The position numbers and the translations under genes are program-made. A stretch of DNA of 64,000 bases. It comes from Otatea glauca. Taxonomy: Eukaryota > Streptophyta > Magnoliopsida > Poales > Poaceae. The notes beneath the pieces were generated by a model, which saw only the letters and a list, made by a program, of their open reading frames with translations, was not told where the DNA came from and searched no databases. Shown one piece after another: positions 48,901 to 60,382 of this stretch. Numbering within the stretch: position 1 is the first letter of the stretch; the number at the start of each line of letters is the position of its first letter. Where the stretch lies: NCBI GenBank assembly GCA_036346275.1, contig CM070725.1, positions 46,376,104 through 46,440,103 of the forward strand, given 5' to 3'.

Positions 48901-49406
48901 TGGATTAAAATCAATATAAGCCGTCAATTCCTTTGAATCTAATGGTTGAAATCAATTTAGATCTAGTTATACTACTACCTGTAATATTGGTAGTAAAATT
49001 CAGAGAGGGATAAAAGGGTAAAAAATTCCGTCATACTATTTTCCCTCTACGGAAACACGTCCTGTAATCCTAATGAATGGCAAATGAATGGATAGAAAGC
49101 CTCTGAAGATCACCAGGTATTCGGTGAATCCAAAACTATGAACAAGTTAGGAAAAGTCTAAAATACCCCTAAAGAATGTATATAAAAAGTCTAAAATGCC
49201 CTTAAGGAATGGATGGTTAAATTTGATTTCTACTACCACTACTTACTACCTATGTTATCCACGTAAAAATTCTCTAAAAACAACACGTGGTTCCATAAGT
49301 TCAAATCAAACTCCTTCTCGAGCACTTTTGCAAAAAAAAACTCACGGTTTCAAAAATTTCATCCGAACCCGAACCACGTTCTTTGAAAAAAAAAAGAGTC
49401 CTTAGG

Positions 49407-50456
49407 TGTTAGATTATTATGGGGTTGGCCCATAATTAATTTAATAGAAATTCCAAAAGGCCCATTAGAATACTAGGAGTCATGAAATTGGTTTAGTACC
49501 ATATGGATAATTGAGAGAAGGTTTGACCAACTTAAATAGTTGAGTTGTATGTCTCTTAATTAGCAAGGTGGAAAAGGGTAAAGGTTTGTGCCACACTGCA
49601 GCCAGCCGAGCCGAGCCGAGCCGAGGCGTGGCGTGTCGCGAGTGCGAGAAGCTTGATCTTGATCTTGAGTCGAGTCGAGTCGAGTCGAGGCGAGGCGAGG
49701 CGAGACGAGACGAGACGTGACGTGGCGATGCCGCGAGCGGGCCGATCCGATCCGATCCGAAGACGGACGTCTTTGGCGGGCGGTTTGTTTTGCCGTTTGA
49801 GAGTCAATATGACCCGAATCGCGATGATCAATGTGACCCGAATCGCCGCTTGCCATCGCTTCGATTCGTAACGGCTACATGAGTTGATGGCTGGTAACTC
49901 CTGCTCCTGCCCGTTGCATGTCGCAAGGCTATAAAGGAGAGCCACGGCTGTGCTTTTCATCACCTGCTTGACTCTTCCGCATACTCCATTATTCTGCTGC
50001 TGTCCTTTGCATTCCCGCCTCTGTTTTTGCGCGCACAAGTAGCAGAGGGAGCAGGCCTCCGGAACCTCGCCCTTCTTGAGATCTTGCTCGAGATAGAAGG
50101 CCGATAAGCTCGAAAGGTGTTCCTGGAAGCGCATCTGCACTGCAACGCGTTTGCACTGCATCAACCTCTTCACTGCACCAACGCTTCACTGCGACAACCT
50201 GTGATCGTCTACTTCGACCGTCATGGCGAACGAGAATGTTACACTGCGCTGTGCCAACGGTGGCACCGGCTCAAGGGTATATTAACTTATACCGTGTTTT
50301 ATTCATCGATTTCTTGTTCATTAGTCTTTGCGTATGAGATAGATAATTTGTTATCTAGTACCTTTGGCTTTGAACAAAAAAATGCATCTTTGTTTAATCA
50401 TGATTTACGTAATTCTGTGGATTAAAATATTGAGAAAATTCCTAATATTTCCAACA
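49407..50456 (+). repeat. 5' LTR of the copia element
   Basis: 1050 bp. The first ~165 bases differ from the 3' LTR by a single base. The GC-rich part (about 49600-49740) has pentanucleotide runs (GAGCC, GAGTC, GAGGC, GAGAC) and differs greatly in length and content from 55080-55215. A TATA-type promoter is not obvious, but GGCTATAAAGGAGAGCCACGG (about 49928) is a good candidate, with GGCTATATAAGG in the 3' copy. Confidence 0.9.
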
Positions 50457-50524
50457 ATCCAAAAACCTTATCCTAGGAATTTTACAACTCATGGTTTTTT
50501 GCCGCACTTAAGCCAACTATATTT

Positions 50525-51330
50525 GTGGCGCAAATTACAAGCGTTAGCGCCAAGATGATTTTGTGGTTGATCGCCATGAGCGTGTATCACGTTGCGCAAG
50601 GCAAACCACGACTGAGTGGGCTCTCTCCGAGCGGGAGAGTGCCTTCACGCAGTGCGGATAACTTGTTTAGAGGCGCCGTGATTAGTGTTCTTGGAGAAAA
50701 TCTTGTTGATGTGTACATGATTTTGCCAAGTGGTAAAGAAATGTGGGATGCACTTGAGGCAAAATTTGAGTCTCTCGACGCGGGCGGTGAACTCTATGTC
50801 ATGGAGCGATTTCATGACTACAAGATGGTTGATGACCACTCTGTAGTAGAACAGCTCATGAGGTTCAAGCTTTGCGAAAGAACTTGAGAATTTTACATGT
50901 GCATTACCCGACAAGTTTGTGGCGGGATGCATCATTCTTAAGTCGCCACCTTCTTGGAGGATTTTGCCACTACTCTAAAACACAAGAGACAAGAGTTGGC
51001 GTTCTTTGGTCTCATTGGGTCTCTAAATGTTGAGGAGAAAGCGAGGTAAAAGATATACGTAGGAAAGAAAGTTCTAGTGCCAATGTGGTACAAAAGAAAA
51101 TCTTTCAATTCAACAAGAAGAATAAAAATAAGTCCGAAAAGCACGAGAACAAGAACAAGGCCGCTCAAACTACTAGCTTCAAGAAGAAGAAGAATAAAGG
51201 AAAGGGAAAGCGCTTATTCGTAATGAGTGCGATCATTGGGCAAAGGATTGCCACGATCGCAAAGACAATAAGCGAAAAAGTCCATAGCGTTGTTATTGGT
51301 ATCTTGAGGAGGAACATCCGGGTATGTTTC
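50525..51330 (+). pseudogene. Copia gag region, frameshifted
   Basis: Gag-type protein of a copia element. Clear parts are ENLVDVYMILPSGKEMWDAL and GGELYVMERFHDYKMVDDHS (about 50700-50850), typical of the UBN2-like gag of plant copia elements. Then in another frame come pieces near 50880-51060. A Lys-rich stretch (KNKSEKHENKNK..FKKKKNKGKGK, about 51120-51210) would bind RNA. The expected CCHC knuckle after it is not intact. Confidence 0.78.
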
Positions 51331-51331
51331 A

Positions 51332-52255
51332 ATGCCTATCGTTCTATCGTATGTCGTTCACGATTGGTGGATTGACACGGGGGCCAATATACATGTTTGT
51401 CTTGTGAGATCATTATTCTCTTCTTACCGAGTTGCGAGGGCTACCTTCGTGTTGATGGGGAATGGGTCGCGAGCATTTGTGCGTGGAGTCGGCACGATTG
51501 ACTTGAAGTTTACTTGGGAAAAGTCGTGCGATCGAGAGCGTGCATCACGTGCCGTGATAAATAAAAACCTTGTCAGCGGGTCTCTATTGTGTAGAGATGG
51601 TTTTAAGCTAGTTTTTGAATCCAATAAATGTATTGTTTCTAAAATTGGAACTTTTATTGGAAAAGGCTATGAGAGCGGAGGCTTGTTCCGCTTGTCTTTG
51701 ACGGACATGAATAAAATTGTGAATCATGTTTGTAATCATGAGACTGATGTTTGGCATTCACGACTTTGTCATATTAATCTTGGTTGCATGATGCGGTTAG
51801 CCAGTATGAATTTAATCCCAAAATTTACCCAAGTCAAAGGTTCTAAGTGTCAAGTGTGTGTGCAATCTAAGCAACCTCGCAAGCCTCACAAGGCAGCTGA
51901 GGCGAGAAATTTGGCTCCGTTAGAACTAGTTCATACCGATTTATGCGAGATGAACGGGGAGTTGACAAAGGGTAGTAAGAGGTATTTCATGACTTTGATT
52001 GATGATTCTACTAGATATTGCTATGTGTATTTATTAAAGTCAAAAGATGAGGCTTTTCACTATTTTAAGATCTATAAAGCTGAAGCTGAGAACCAACTTG
52101 AGAGAAAAATCAAACGGGTTAGGTCAGATCGTGGTGGAGAATACTTTTCTAATGAGTTTAATTTATTCTGTGAGGAACATGGAATAATCCATGAGAGGAC
52201 GCCTCCTATTCGCCCCAATCAAATGAGGTTGCCGAAAGAAAGAACCGTACTCTAA
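51332..52255 (+). pseudogene. Copia protease and integrase, open for 307 residues then broken
   Basis: Protease: WWIDTGANIHVC at residues 12-23 holds the DTG-type active site. Integrase: HSRLCHINLGCMMR with the later CQVC makes the HHCC zinc finger. LVHTDLCEMNG holds the first catalytic Asp and VRSDRGGEYFSNEF the second. HGIIHERTPP contains the Glu. Two LTR-element enzymes are thus readable in one frame, starting near 51332. After 52220 the frame shifts, and integrase C-terminal pieces continue to about 52600 (KRKLGPKTVDCVFIGYA). The order protease-integrase before RT marks Ty1/copia. Confidence 0.88.
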
Positions 52256-52859
52256 TCGAGATGGTTAACGCCATGTTAGAAAGCAGTGGGACTTTCCAAG
52301 GAATGGTGGGGTGAGGCTATATTGATCGCTTGTCATGTCCTAAACAGGTTCCTACAAAGAATAAAGAAATCACACCATTCGAGGAATGGGAGAGGAAAAG
52401 ATTAAATTTCTCTTATTTACGTACTTGAAATGTTTGGCTAAAGTGAATGTGCCTATCCCAAAGAAGCGTAAACTTGGACCAAAAACCGTTGATTGTGTCT
52501 TCATTGGTTATGCTTTTTACAGCGTTGGATATAGATTCTTAATAGTGAAATCTGGAGTACCTGATATGAATGAAGGTACAATTTTTTAGTCCAATGATGC
52601 CACATTCTTTGAGGACTTATTTCCTATGAAAGAGACATTTAGCTCATCTGGCCAAGACCCAAGAATCTATCTTCTCTCCTAAACCTTCCACTCCTATACA
52701 AATTGAGCCCATTTTTGAGGAAAATCCAATAGATGAGGGCAATGAAGTAACTCGTAAGAGTAAGAGACTAAGGACTACAAAGTCTTTTGGTGATGACTTC
52801 ATTGTATATCTAGTTGATGATACTCCAAGAACCATTGAGGAGGCTTATTCATCGCAGGA

Positions 52860-53660
52860 CGCTGACTATTAGAAGGAAGCGATCCAGAGTGAGATGAATT
52901 CCATCTTGAGCAATGGAACTTGGGAAGTTGTTGAACGTCCATATGGGTGTAAACCTGTAGGATTTAAGTGGGTGTTCAAGAAAAAGCTGAGGCCGATGGT
53001 ACGATTGAAAAGTACAAGGCAAGGCTTGTGGCCAAGGGTTATACCCGGAAAGAAGGCGAGGACTTCTTTGATACTTACTCACTGTTGCGATTGACCACTA
53101 TTAGAGTACTCTTGTCTTTAGCTGCCTCCTCTGATCGATCATCCATCGGATGGATGTAAAGACGGCTTTCCTTAATGGAGAGTTGGAAGAGGAAATCTAT
53201 ATGGATCGGCTGATGGATTTGTAGTAAAGGGTCATGAAGGAAAAGTGTGTAGGTTGTTGAAGTCTTTGTATGGCCTTAAGCAAGCACCTAAGCGGGCACG
53301 AGAAGTTCGACAGATCTTTAACATCTGCGGCTTTGTTGTGAATGAAGTCGACAAATGTGTGTATTACCGCTATGGTGGGGGTGAAGGAGTGATTATGTGT
53401 CCGTATGTTGATGACATCTTGATCTTTGGGACGAACCTTAATGTGATTAAGGAAGTTAAGGACTTCTTGTCGAAAACTTTGAAATGAAAGATTTGGGAGT
53501 AGCGGATGTCATCTTAAACATTAAATTGTTAAGAGAAGGTGACGGTGGGATTACTCTTGAGCGGTCCCATTATGTGGAAAAGGTGTTGAGTCGCTATGGC
53601 TATAGCGATTGCAAACTGCTCCAACGCCGTATGATCCAAGTATGCTATTACGAAAGAACC
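52860..53660 (+). pseudogene. Copia reverse transcriptase, frameshifted, YVDD intact
   Basis: SILSNGTWEVVERPYGCKPV then GFKWVFKKK (about 52900-52990) starts the RT domain. KARLVAKGYTRKEGEDFFDT follows in the next frame (about 53010-53070). LLKSLYGLKQAPKRA (about 53253) and CPYVDDILIFGT (about 53398-53430) are the later blocks; the catalytic YVDD is kept. Frame changes occur near 52975, 53090, 53155 and 53485. Confidence 0.85.
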
Positions 53661-54340
53661 AACGAATAGCAAAGGATCAATTGAGATATTCCCAAATCAT
53701 TGGTTCTTTGATGTATTTAGCTAGTGCAACAAGGCACGATATCTCGTTTCTTGTCGTGAGCAAACTAAGCCGGTTTGTTTCAAACCCGGAGATAATCATT
53801 GGCATGCTCTTGAGAGAGTAATGCGCTATCTAAAAGGGACATCAAGTTACTGAATTCACTACATCGGGTACCCTAGGGTACTTGAGGGTTATAGTGATTC
53901 AAACTGGATATCGATCTTGATGAAATAAAAGCCACAAGTGGATATGTGTTCACATTGGGTGGTGGAGTGTTTCCTAGAAGTCTTGCAAGCGAGACCATCT
54001 TAACGAGGTCTACAATGGAAGCAGAACTCACGGCATTAGATACCGCCTCGTGGAAGCCGATCGGCTGCGTGAACTTGTGAAGGACTTACGGTGGTTGAGA
54101 AGCGGTGCTCGCTATTCTTTTGAACTGTGACAATCGACGGTGATTGTCAAGGTAAACGATTCTAAGGATAACATGAAGTCATCAAGGCACGTTAAGAGGC
54201 GGTTGAAGTCTGTCAGAAAATGAGAAACTCGGAGTTATAGCGTTGGACTATGTCGACGGCTAAAAACTTAGCGAATCCTTTTACAAAGGGACTATCACGG
54301 AATGTGATAGATGAAGCATCGAGGAGATGGGCTTGAGACC
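53661..54340 (+). pseudogene. Copia RNase H region, frameshifted
   Basis: LRYSQIIGSLMYLASATRHD and SFLVVSKLSRFVSNP (about 53680-53790) are the linker before RNase H. RNase H pieces continue in other frames (a TSGYVFTLGGG-like segment at about 53935 and a MEAELTALDTA-like segment at about 54015). No full-length frame. Confidence 0.7.
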
Positions 54341-54889
54341 CACATAAAGTCATGTCTTAGTGGTACCTCATCCTATTTGATCGGAGATCCCGTGAATTAG
54401 GATGTTGAGACAAGCTAGTGGTGGTGAGAGGAGAGTATACATACTTGGCCCACTCCGTTTGAGATGCAATAACTCTCCTATTACAGTATGGCGGGTTGGT
54501 TATACCTTAATGTATTCCGAGTGGCTTTAATAAGCGAGATGTTGTCCTACTGAACATCTTATGAGGAATACACCTATATGAGTTCGACTACTAGTCACAG
54601 TCTATGAGATTGGGGGGTGATCTCTAGAGGCTCATGAAAGGCTAAGGAGTATGACTTATAAGCTCCAAACCGAGGGGATGCATTTAGCGACCTAGTATCG
54701 ATAAAGGACTTTGGTGAAACTTGTTACACAAAAGCTGTCAATTCAAGGCATAGTCCATTGTTGATTGTGGATGAGTGTAACCTTTGTTCTAGGTGGAAGT
54801 TCATCTTAACAGTCTCCATCGAAAAGCGGTATATCAAACTACATTGAAACTGAGAGTATTTCAAATGTGCCTTTGAAATTTGGTGGGAT

Positions 54890-56010
54890 TGTTAGATTAT
54901 TATGGGGTTGGCCCATAATTAATTTAATAGAAATTCCAAAAGGCCCATTAGAATACTAGGAGTCATGAAATTGGTTTAGTACCATATGGATAATTGAGAG
55001 AAGGTTTGACCAACTTAAATAGTTGAGTTGTGTGTCTCTTAATTAGCAAGGTGGAAAAGGGTAAAGGTGTGTGCCACGCTGCTGCCGAGCCGAGCCGAGC
55101 CGAGGCGTGGCGTGGCGTGGCGTGGCGTGGCGTGGTGTGTGCGAGTGCGAGTCGAGTCGAGTCGAGTCGAGTCGAGGCGAGGCGAGGCGAGGCGAGGCGA
55201 GACGTGACGGCGTGCGTCGCGCGCGCGAGCGAGCCGATCCGATCGATCCGGTCCGGACGTCTTTGGCGGGGCGGTTTGTTTTGCCGTTTGAGAGTCAATA
55301 TGACCCGAGAATCGCAGTGATCAATGTGACGATGCCGCCGTCGCCACCATAGCGGACGTGGTTGATGGCTAGCATAATGACCGTCGGTTACTGGTAACGG
55401 CTACATGAGTTGATGGCTGGTAACTCCTGCTCTGCCCGTTGCATGTCGCAAGGCTATATAAGGAGAGCCACGGCTGTGCTTTTCATCACCGCTTGACTCT
55501 TCCGCATACTCCATTGTTCTCTTCTTTGTCCTTTGCATTCCCGCCTCTGTTTTTGCGCGCACAAGTAGCGAGAGAGCGAGCCTCGGAACCTCGCCCTTCT
55601 TGAGATCTTGCTCGAGATAGAAGGCCGATAAGGTTTTTAGGGAGCGACCACGCGATCGCTCGAAAGGTGTTCTGAAGCGCATCGCACCTTTGCGCGCGTC
55701 GCACCTGCATCAACCTCTTCACTGCACCAACGCTTCACTGCGACAACCTGTGATCGTCTACTTCGACCGTCATGGCGAACGAGAATGTTCTGCCTGCGCC
55801 TGTGCCAACGGTGGCACCGTCTCAAGGGTATATTAACTTATACCGTGTTTTATTCATGCTGATTTCTTGTTCATTAGTCTTTGCGTATGAGATAGATAAT
55901 TTGTTATCTAGTACCTTTGGCTTTGAACAAAAAAAATGCATCTTTGTTTAATCATGATTTACGTAATTCTATGGATTAAAATATTGAGAAAATTCCTAAT
56001 ATTTCCAACA
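54890..56010 (+). repeat. 3' LTR of the copia element
   Basis: 1121 bp. It carries longer GCGTG and GAGTC/GAGGC pentamer runs (55080-55215) than the 5' copy and an extra stretch near 55325-55400. The last ~200 bases are almost identical to the 5' LTR. Confidence 0.9.
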
Positions 56011-56015
56011 TTAGG

Positions 56016-57020
56016 CTCCGAAAAATTGAGCTGCTGGGCGTTTCTTCTGCAATATCGACGACGCATTTTCGTGACTACGTTTTCACTCGACCCTTTCTTC
56101 ATCCTTGGCTCTCCTTCAAACTCCTCTCCTCTCATTCGGGATCTCTGAGTGCCGCAAGAAAAGGGTGACGGCAACATCCCATCCCCGGTGCGGATGAGCT
56201 GATCCCGTCGCCTAGACGCTTGTACCCGGCCGACTCGACATCCTCTACCATTCAACAGCGCGGGGCCCTTCCTGTCAAGCTGTGGCACGGAACAGCCGGC
56301 AGAAGGCATGCCTGCTTGGGTTGGTCCCGTCGGCGTCGAGCGTGAGTCCGTAACTCTGGGCAGAGCGGCGAGGACGACAACGACTTAGTTGGCTAAACAG
56401 TATCGGAAAAAAAAGTAAATCTATATCAGTGTGACGCAGGAGTGAGGTGGCGAAGTTGGCACCGCTCATGGTTGTAGATCACCAGCCAATTGGAGCCGCG
56501 GCGCGTACATGGACCAGGTGCCAACTCTTTAAATCTTGCCGGGCAGTTGGGAGTGAGATGGGGCGGGCGGGTACAGTACAGACAGTCAGGGACACGCCGC
56601 GAGCCCCCACGGGCTCTGTTTGTAGCCCAATTACATACTTTTATACTTTATTTTTCTTTTTAATTGAAATTATAAATTTAAGGTTTTTTTCTCTCAACCG
56701 CACCAGCACAGATCGATGATATGTGCTATCTACTATGTTTTCGTACTACAGTAGTGATTGGTATTACTGATGTCTTCTTACCAAGGTCGGGTACTGCGGC
56801 ACGCTCCTCTATCATAGCAGGTAATCGGCACCTCGGATATCTTCATGCCGAATTTAGGTACCACGACAGGTATCTACTAGGCTCAATAGAAAAGGGTACT
56901 ACCGATAACGAGTAGTGCAGTAGGTTTTGCCAAATTTGATGTGCTCGGTAGGTCGGCTTCAACGATAGTCTTACTGTAGCTATGCTGCTACCCTAGTTCC
57001 AGTTACCTGTAGAGTAGGAG
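56016..57020. other. No gene seen between the copia and hAT insertions
   Basis: A GC-rich part (56010-56620) with short frames lacking recognisable domains, then 56720-56990 with TACTACCG/GGTACC words like those at 46780-46950. No gene is supported. Confidence 0.4.
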
Positions 57021-58139
57021 AGCGCACCCAAGGTTAAAAAATTCGGCGAGTTTGGAAATACCGGATGAATTTAAAATTTTTCGAAAAATTTGAAAATGCT
57101 ACAGTAATTTCGGGAATTTCGGCGAAATTTCGGGAAAAACCGGCGAAATTTCGGGATTTTGAACCGGTTTTGCAGGTTTTGTGGCCGGATTTGACCGGAA
57201 TGGCATCAATAACCTATAAGAAAGTGATCTTCAATGATAATTTGTCCAAAAAGTTAATTTTTTAGACATTTTAAAGTTTGAACAGAAACACTGTCGGAAT
57301 TTTATAAAATTGAGGAAGTCTTTTCATGACATGAAAAATTTATGGTACCATAATAAGACAACTAAGATCATACAGAAAAATTTTGAAAATATTTTAACTT
57401 CGTTTGTTATATTTTAAAAATAAAAAACAGAATTAGCATTAACAAGGTAGTAAGAGTGTTAGAATTTTATAAATTTATTAATGTCTGATCATCACCTGAA
57501 ATTTTTATGAGAAGTTATTAATTATGTGATAACCCTTCTGTAAAAGTTTTAGAAAATTTGAACCTGTTTTGGCTACTCAATTAAAATGTATAAACGGTAT
57601 GAACACGCGCTCAAGTCCAAAGCTGGAAGTAACATATTCACATTTGTTGGGAATTTTTCTTTTTGATCATGATCTCAAAATTTTTTGAGAATATCGTCGA
57701 TGCGTTCCAACTATATACAATTTTTTTTATAATTTTTGCATGCTCGAAACTATTCCAAAAAAATGTAATGTCAAGTAGCATTTCCATATATTTTGAGATT
57801 TTTTATGGTTAATCATGATGTCAAAATTTTATGAGAATATGATCAATGCTCTAAGAACATCCAAAAATTTTACATAATTTTTCGTACTTATAACTATGAG
57901 AAACAAAATTTCAAAGAAAACTTAATGGCAAGGATAATTGGTCTTTGCTTTACAAGTATGTTTTTTGGCTTCACGTAAATGCAGACAGACCTCAATAATT
58001 GTCCCTTGCTTTATAGAAGGCAGGCAGCTCGTTTCACATGCATGCACTTTGTACACTCATTTTCACTTTCCTCTACTTCCTGCCTCTCCAAGCCAGGCGA
58101 CCTTCCTCTCCTCAAGACACCAAACATCTCCACCAACAT

Positions 58140-58640
58140 CACAACATGGGGTTAGCCTCTCGGGAGGGGCTCACGAGGCGCACCCGTAGTAAGGGAAAGG
58201 CACGTCGAGTGGTGGGGGTGGCGGCAGGAACACAACCACGAGGATGATCTGAGCTCATGGTATAGCGATCAGTCTTCCGACCATTTGGGGTTCTCAAGCG
58301 AGCATAGTGGGTATGGTTCAATACCATATGGAGGAGATCGAGTGCGTATGGTTACGGACAAAGTGTTGATGGATCTAGCATGTCTTCGCTATTTGACTAC
58401 ACCGATCCATACGCCGATCCGTCGCGCGGCACTCATCTGTTAGTGTCGATTATCTTTTCCATCAGAAACCTAGTGCTTGGGAGTCTCATTATGAACATTG
58501 GAAGTCTGCTGGCTACCACGGGATATGACACAGGAAGAATACAAGCAACAACATGAGCGGAGGTATCACGAGGTCATTGTTGACAACGCGAGTGGAGTTT
58601 CAACCACAGTCCTACTACTACTCGTAGGTACGTCATGCAA
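58140..58640 (+). pseudogene. hAT transposase tail remnant
   Basis: Plus-strand pieces SMSSLFDYTDPYADPS (about 58378) and HYEHWKSAGYHGYDTG with EEYKQQHERRYHEVIVDNA (about 58490-58590) correspond to SLFNFDYTDPYVDPY and HYEHWKSAW in the minus-strand pseudogene near 35 kb. The order and spacing are the same. The BED, DUF659 and catalytic parts are missing, so this is an internal-deletion derivative. Confidence 0.7.
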
Positions 58641-59189
58641 ATATATATTAATTTCATTCTCATATGCAATGGTCTCTTAAAGGCTTAGCATTTATTGGTA
58701 CACTTGAAGAATTAATTAGGCCACTTTTGTTTGAAGGTTAGAGTGACCAAAATTTGATCATGTTGGCTGGACTTGGCATGCATATGGTGGTCATATAGCA
58801 CTCTTACCCAGAAGCATTACAACAAGCACTTGCCTCGCATGGCCCATGGTAGTCGTACGCATTGTGATGCAAGCATGCAATAAATTCTCATATGTATCTA
58901 TTTTATTTCGTGTCTATTAATTTTCATGCAAATATATATTGATTGTGTTGAATTGTGACTCTCAAACTCTGAATTTCAGTCAACATGCTCCCAAAATTTC
59001 TAACTTCACAGGATTTTTAAAAATTCTTTAAGTTTGATCAACACCTCAAAATTTTATACAAACATTAATATTACATCAAGACCATCTACCAAAATTTTCA
59101 AAAAATTCTAACATCGTTACAACAAGTTTTCATTTTTTTCCAATGTGTCGGTAAGCCTTTTAATAGGATAGTACCACTGTTCGAATTTT

Positions 59190-59745
59190 AAAAAATCATC
59201 AAGCTTGATAATCATCTGAAATTTTGTGAGAACATTAATTATGGATCATAACCATGCACAAAAAATTCAATAGTTTCTAACTTCATTTGTACCATTTTCC
59301 ATTCGGATCAAACTTGTCGGTCGTTGTTCTATCAGGACAGCATCACTCTCCGAATTTTTGAAAATTCCTCACATGTGATAATCAGCTGAAAATTTTATGA
59401 GAACACTAGTTATGGATTATAACCACGCACAAAAAAATTCAATAGTTTATAACTTCATTTGTACCATTTTCCATTCGGATCAAACTTGTCGGTCGGTGTT
59501 CTATCAGACAGCATCACTCTCGAATTTTGAAAATTCCTCACATGTGATAATCAGCTGAAATTTTTATGAGAACACTAGTTATGGATTATAACCACGCACA
59601 AAAATTTCAATAGTTTATAACTTCATTTGTACCATTTTTCATTCGGATCAAACTTGTCGATCGGTGTTTTATCAGGACAGTACCACTCTCCGAATTTTTA
59701 AAAATTCCTCAGATGTGATAATCAGCTGAAATTTTATGAGAATAT
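59190..59745. repeat. ~170-bp tandem repeat inside the hAT element
   Basis: ATTCGGATCAAACTTGTCGG recurs at 59301, 59473 and 59641 (steps of 172 and 168). The units also share GATAATCAGCTGAAATTTTATGAGAA and ATGGATTATAACCACGCAC. Older, more diverged copies appear at about 59040-59190 and 57470-57560. Confidence 0.92.
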
Positions 59746-60265
59746 CATCAATGTGTCAGGAACCTACAAAAAATTTCAAAATTTTTCGTTAACGTTTCGA
59801 CCTCTTTTCAGCGGTGCAAAAACCCGAAATTTCGGTAATTTCGCCCGAAATTTCGGGTTTTTTGCCCGAATTTTCGGGTTTTTCGCCCGAATTTCGGATT
59901 TTAATTTCCGGATTGGACCGGATTTGAATTTTTAAATTCAAATTTTGTCCGAAATATTTTCGAAATCTAAAAATTTCGCCGTCCGGTCTGGGCCGAAATT
60001 TATTCCGAAACCGAAATTTTAAACCTTAAGCGCACCAGCAGGCGTTACGCGCTGCTTCCGCGATTTTTTCCATGATTTCGTTCGGAAGGACCTAAATTAA
60101 AAAAAGAAAAGTGCAACTGGCCACGTAAGCCAACCTTCTCCGATGAGTATGGAGATGGACTGATGGAGCCCCTTCTCCTGCCCTCCACAGCTTTCGTAGG
60201 AATCTCCAGCCTCGCCTCGTTTCTCCTCTCCTCTTCTCTCCAGTATTTGCTTCGTACGTTGTCCC

Positions 60266-60272
60266 TTTATAT
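60266..60272 (+). promoter_or_regulatory. Likely TATA box of the MADS-box gene
   Basis: CCCTTTATATCCTGCC, about 115 bases before the ATG and about 240 bases after the hAT insertion, in a pyrimidine-rich setting typical of plant start regions. Confidence 0.45.
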
Positions 60273-60382
60273 CCTGCCGCCGCCTCCTCCAAGAACTAGC
60301 TGGCTAGAGGCTAGAGCATCCTCACGTGGTTGGTTGGGGTGGCTATTGGCTTGTGAAGTAAGTACCCAAGAGGTTGGTTGGG

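Larger units (their letters stand above)
49407..56010 (+). mobile_element. Ty1/copia LTR retrotransposon, 6.6 kb, with target duplication
   Basis: TTAGG lies at 49402-49406 and at 56011-56015. The LTRs are 49407-50456 and 54890-56010, both starting TGTTAGATTATTATGGGG and ending AATATTTCCAACA. Inside, on the plus strand, are gag, protease (DTGA), integrase, reverse transcriptase and RNase H in copia order. A purine-rich run (TTTGGTGGGA) comes just before the 3' LTR. I see no TGGTATCAGAGC-type primer site after the 5' LTR. Several frameshifts and stops break the coding, so it is not autonomous, though the AT-rich parts of the LTRs are nearly identical, which suggests a recent insertion. Confidence 0.92.
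57029..60028. mobile_element. Complete non-autonomous hAT element, 3.0 kb, upstream of the MADS gene
   Basis: AGCGCACC is present at 57021-57028 and again at 60029-60036, an exact 8-bp target duplication. The termini CAAGGTTAAAAAATTCGG and CCGAAATTTTAAACCTTA are imperfect inverted repeats. Both subterminal zones are full of CGAAATTTCGGG words. The middle (about 58240-58640) is the tail of a hAT transposase gene related to the broken gene at 35 kb. A ~170-bp tandem repeat lies at its right side. With no catalytic core it depends on a helper. Confidence 0.88.
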
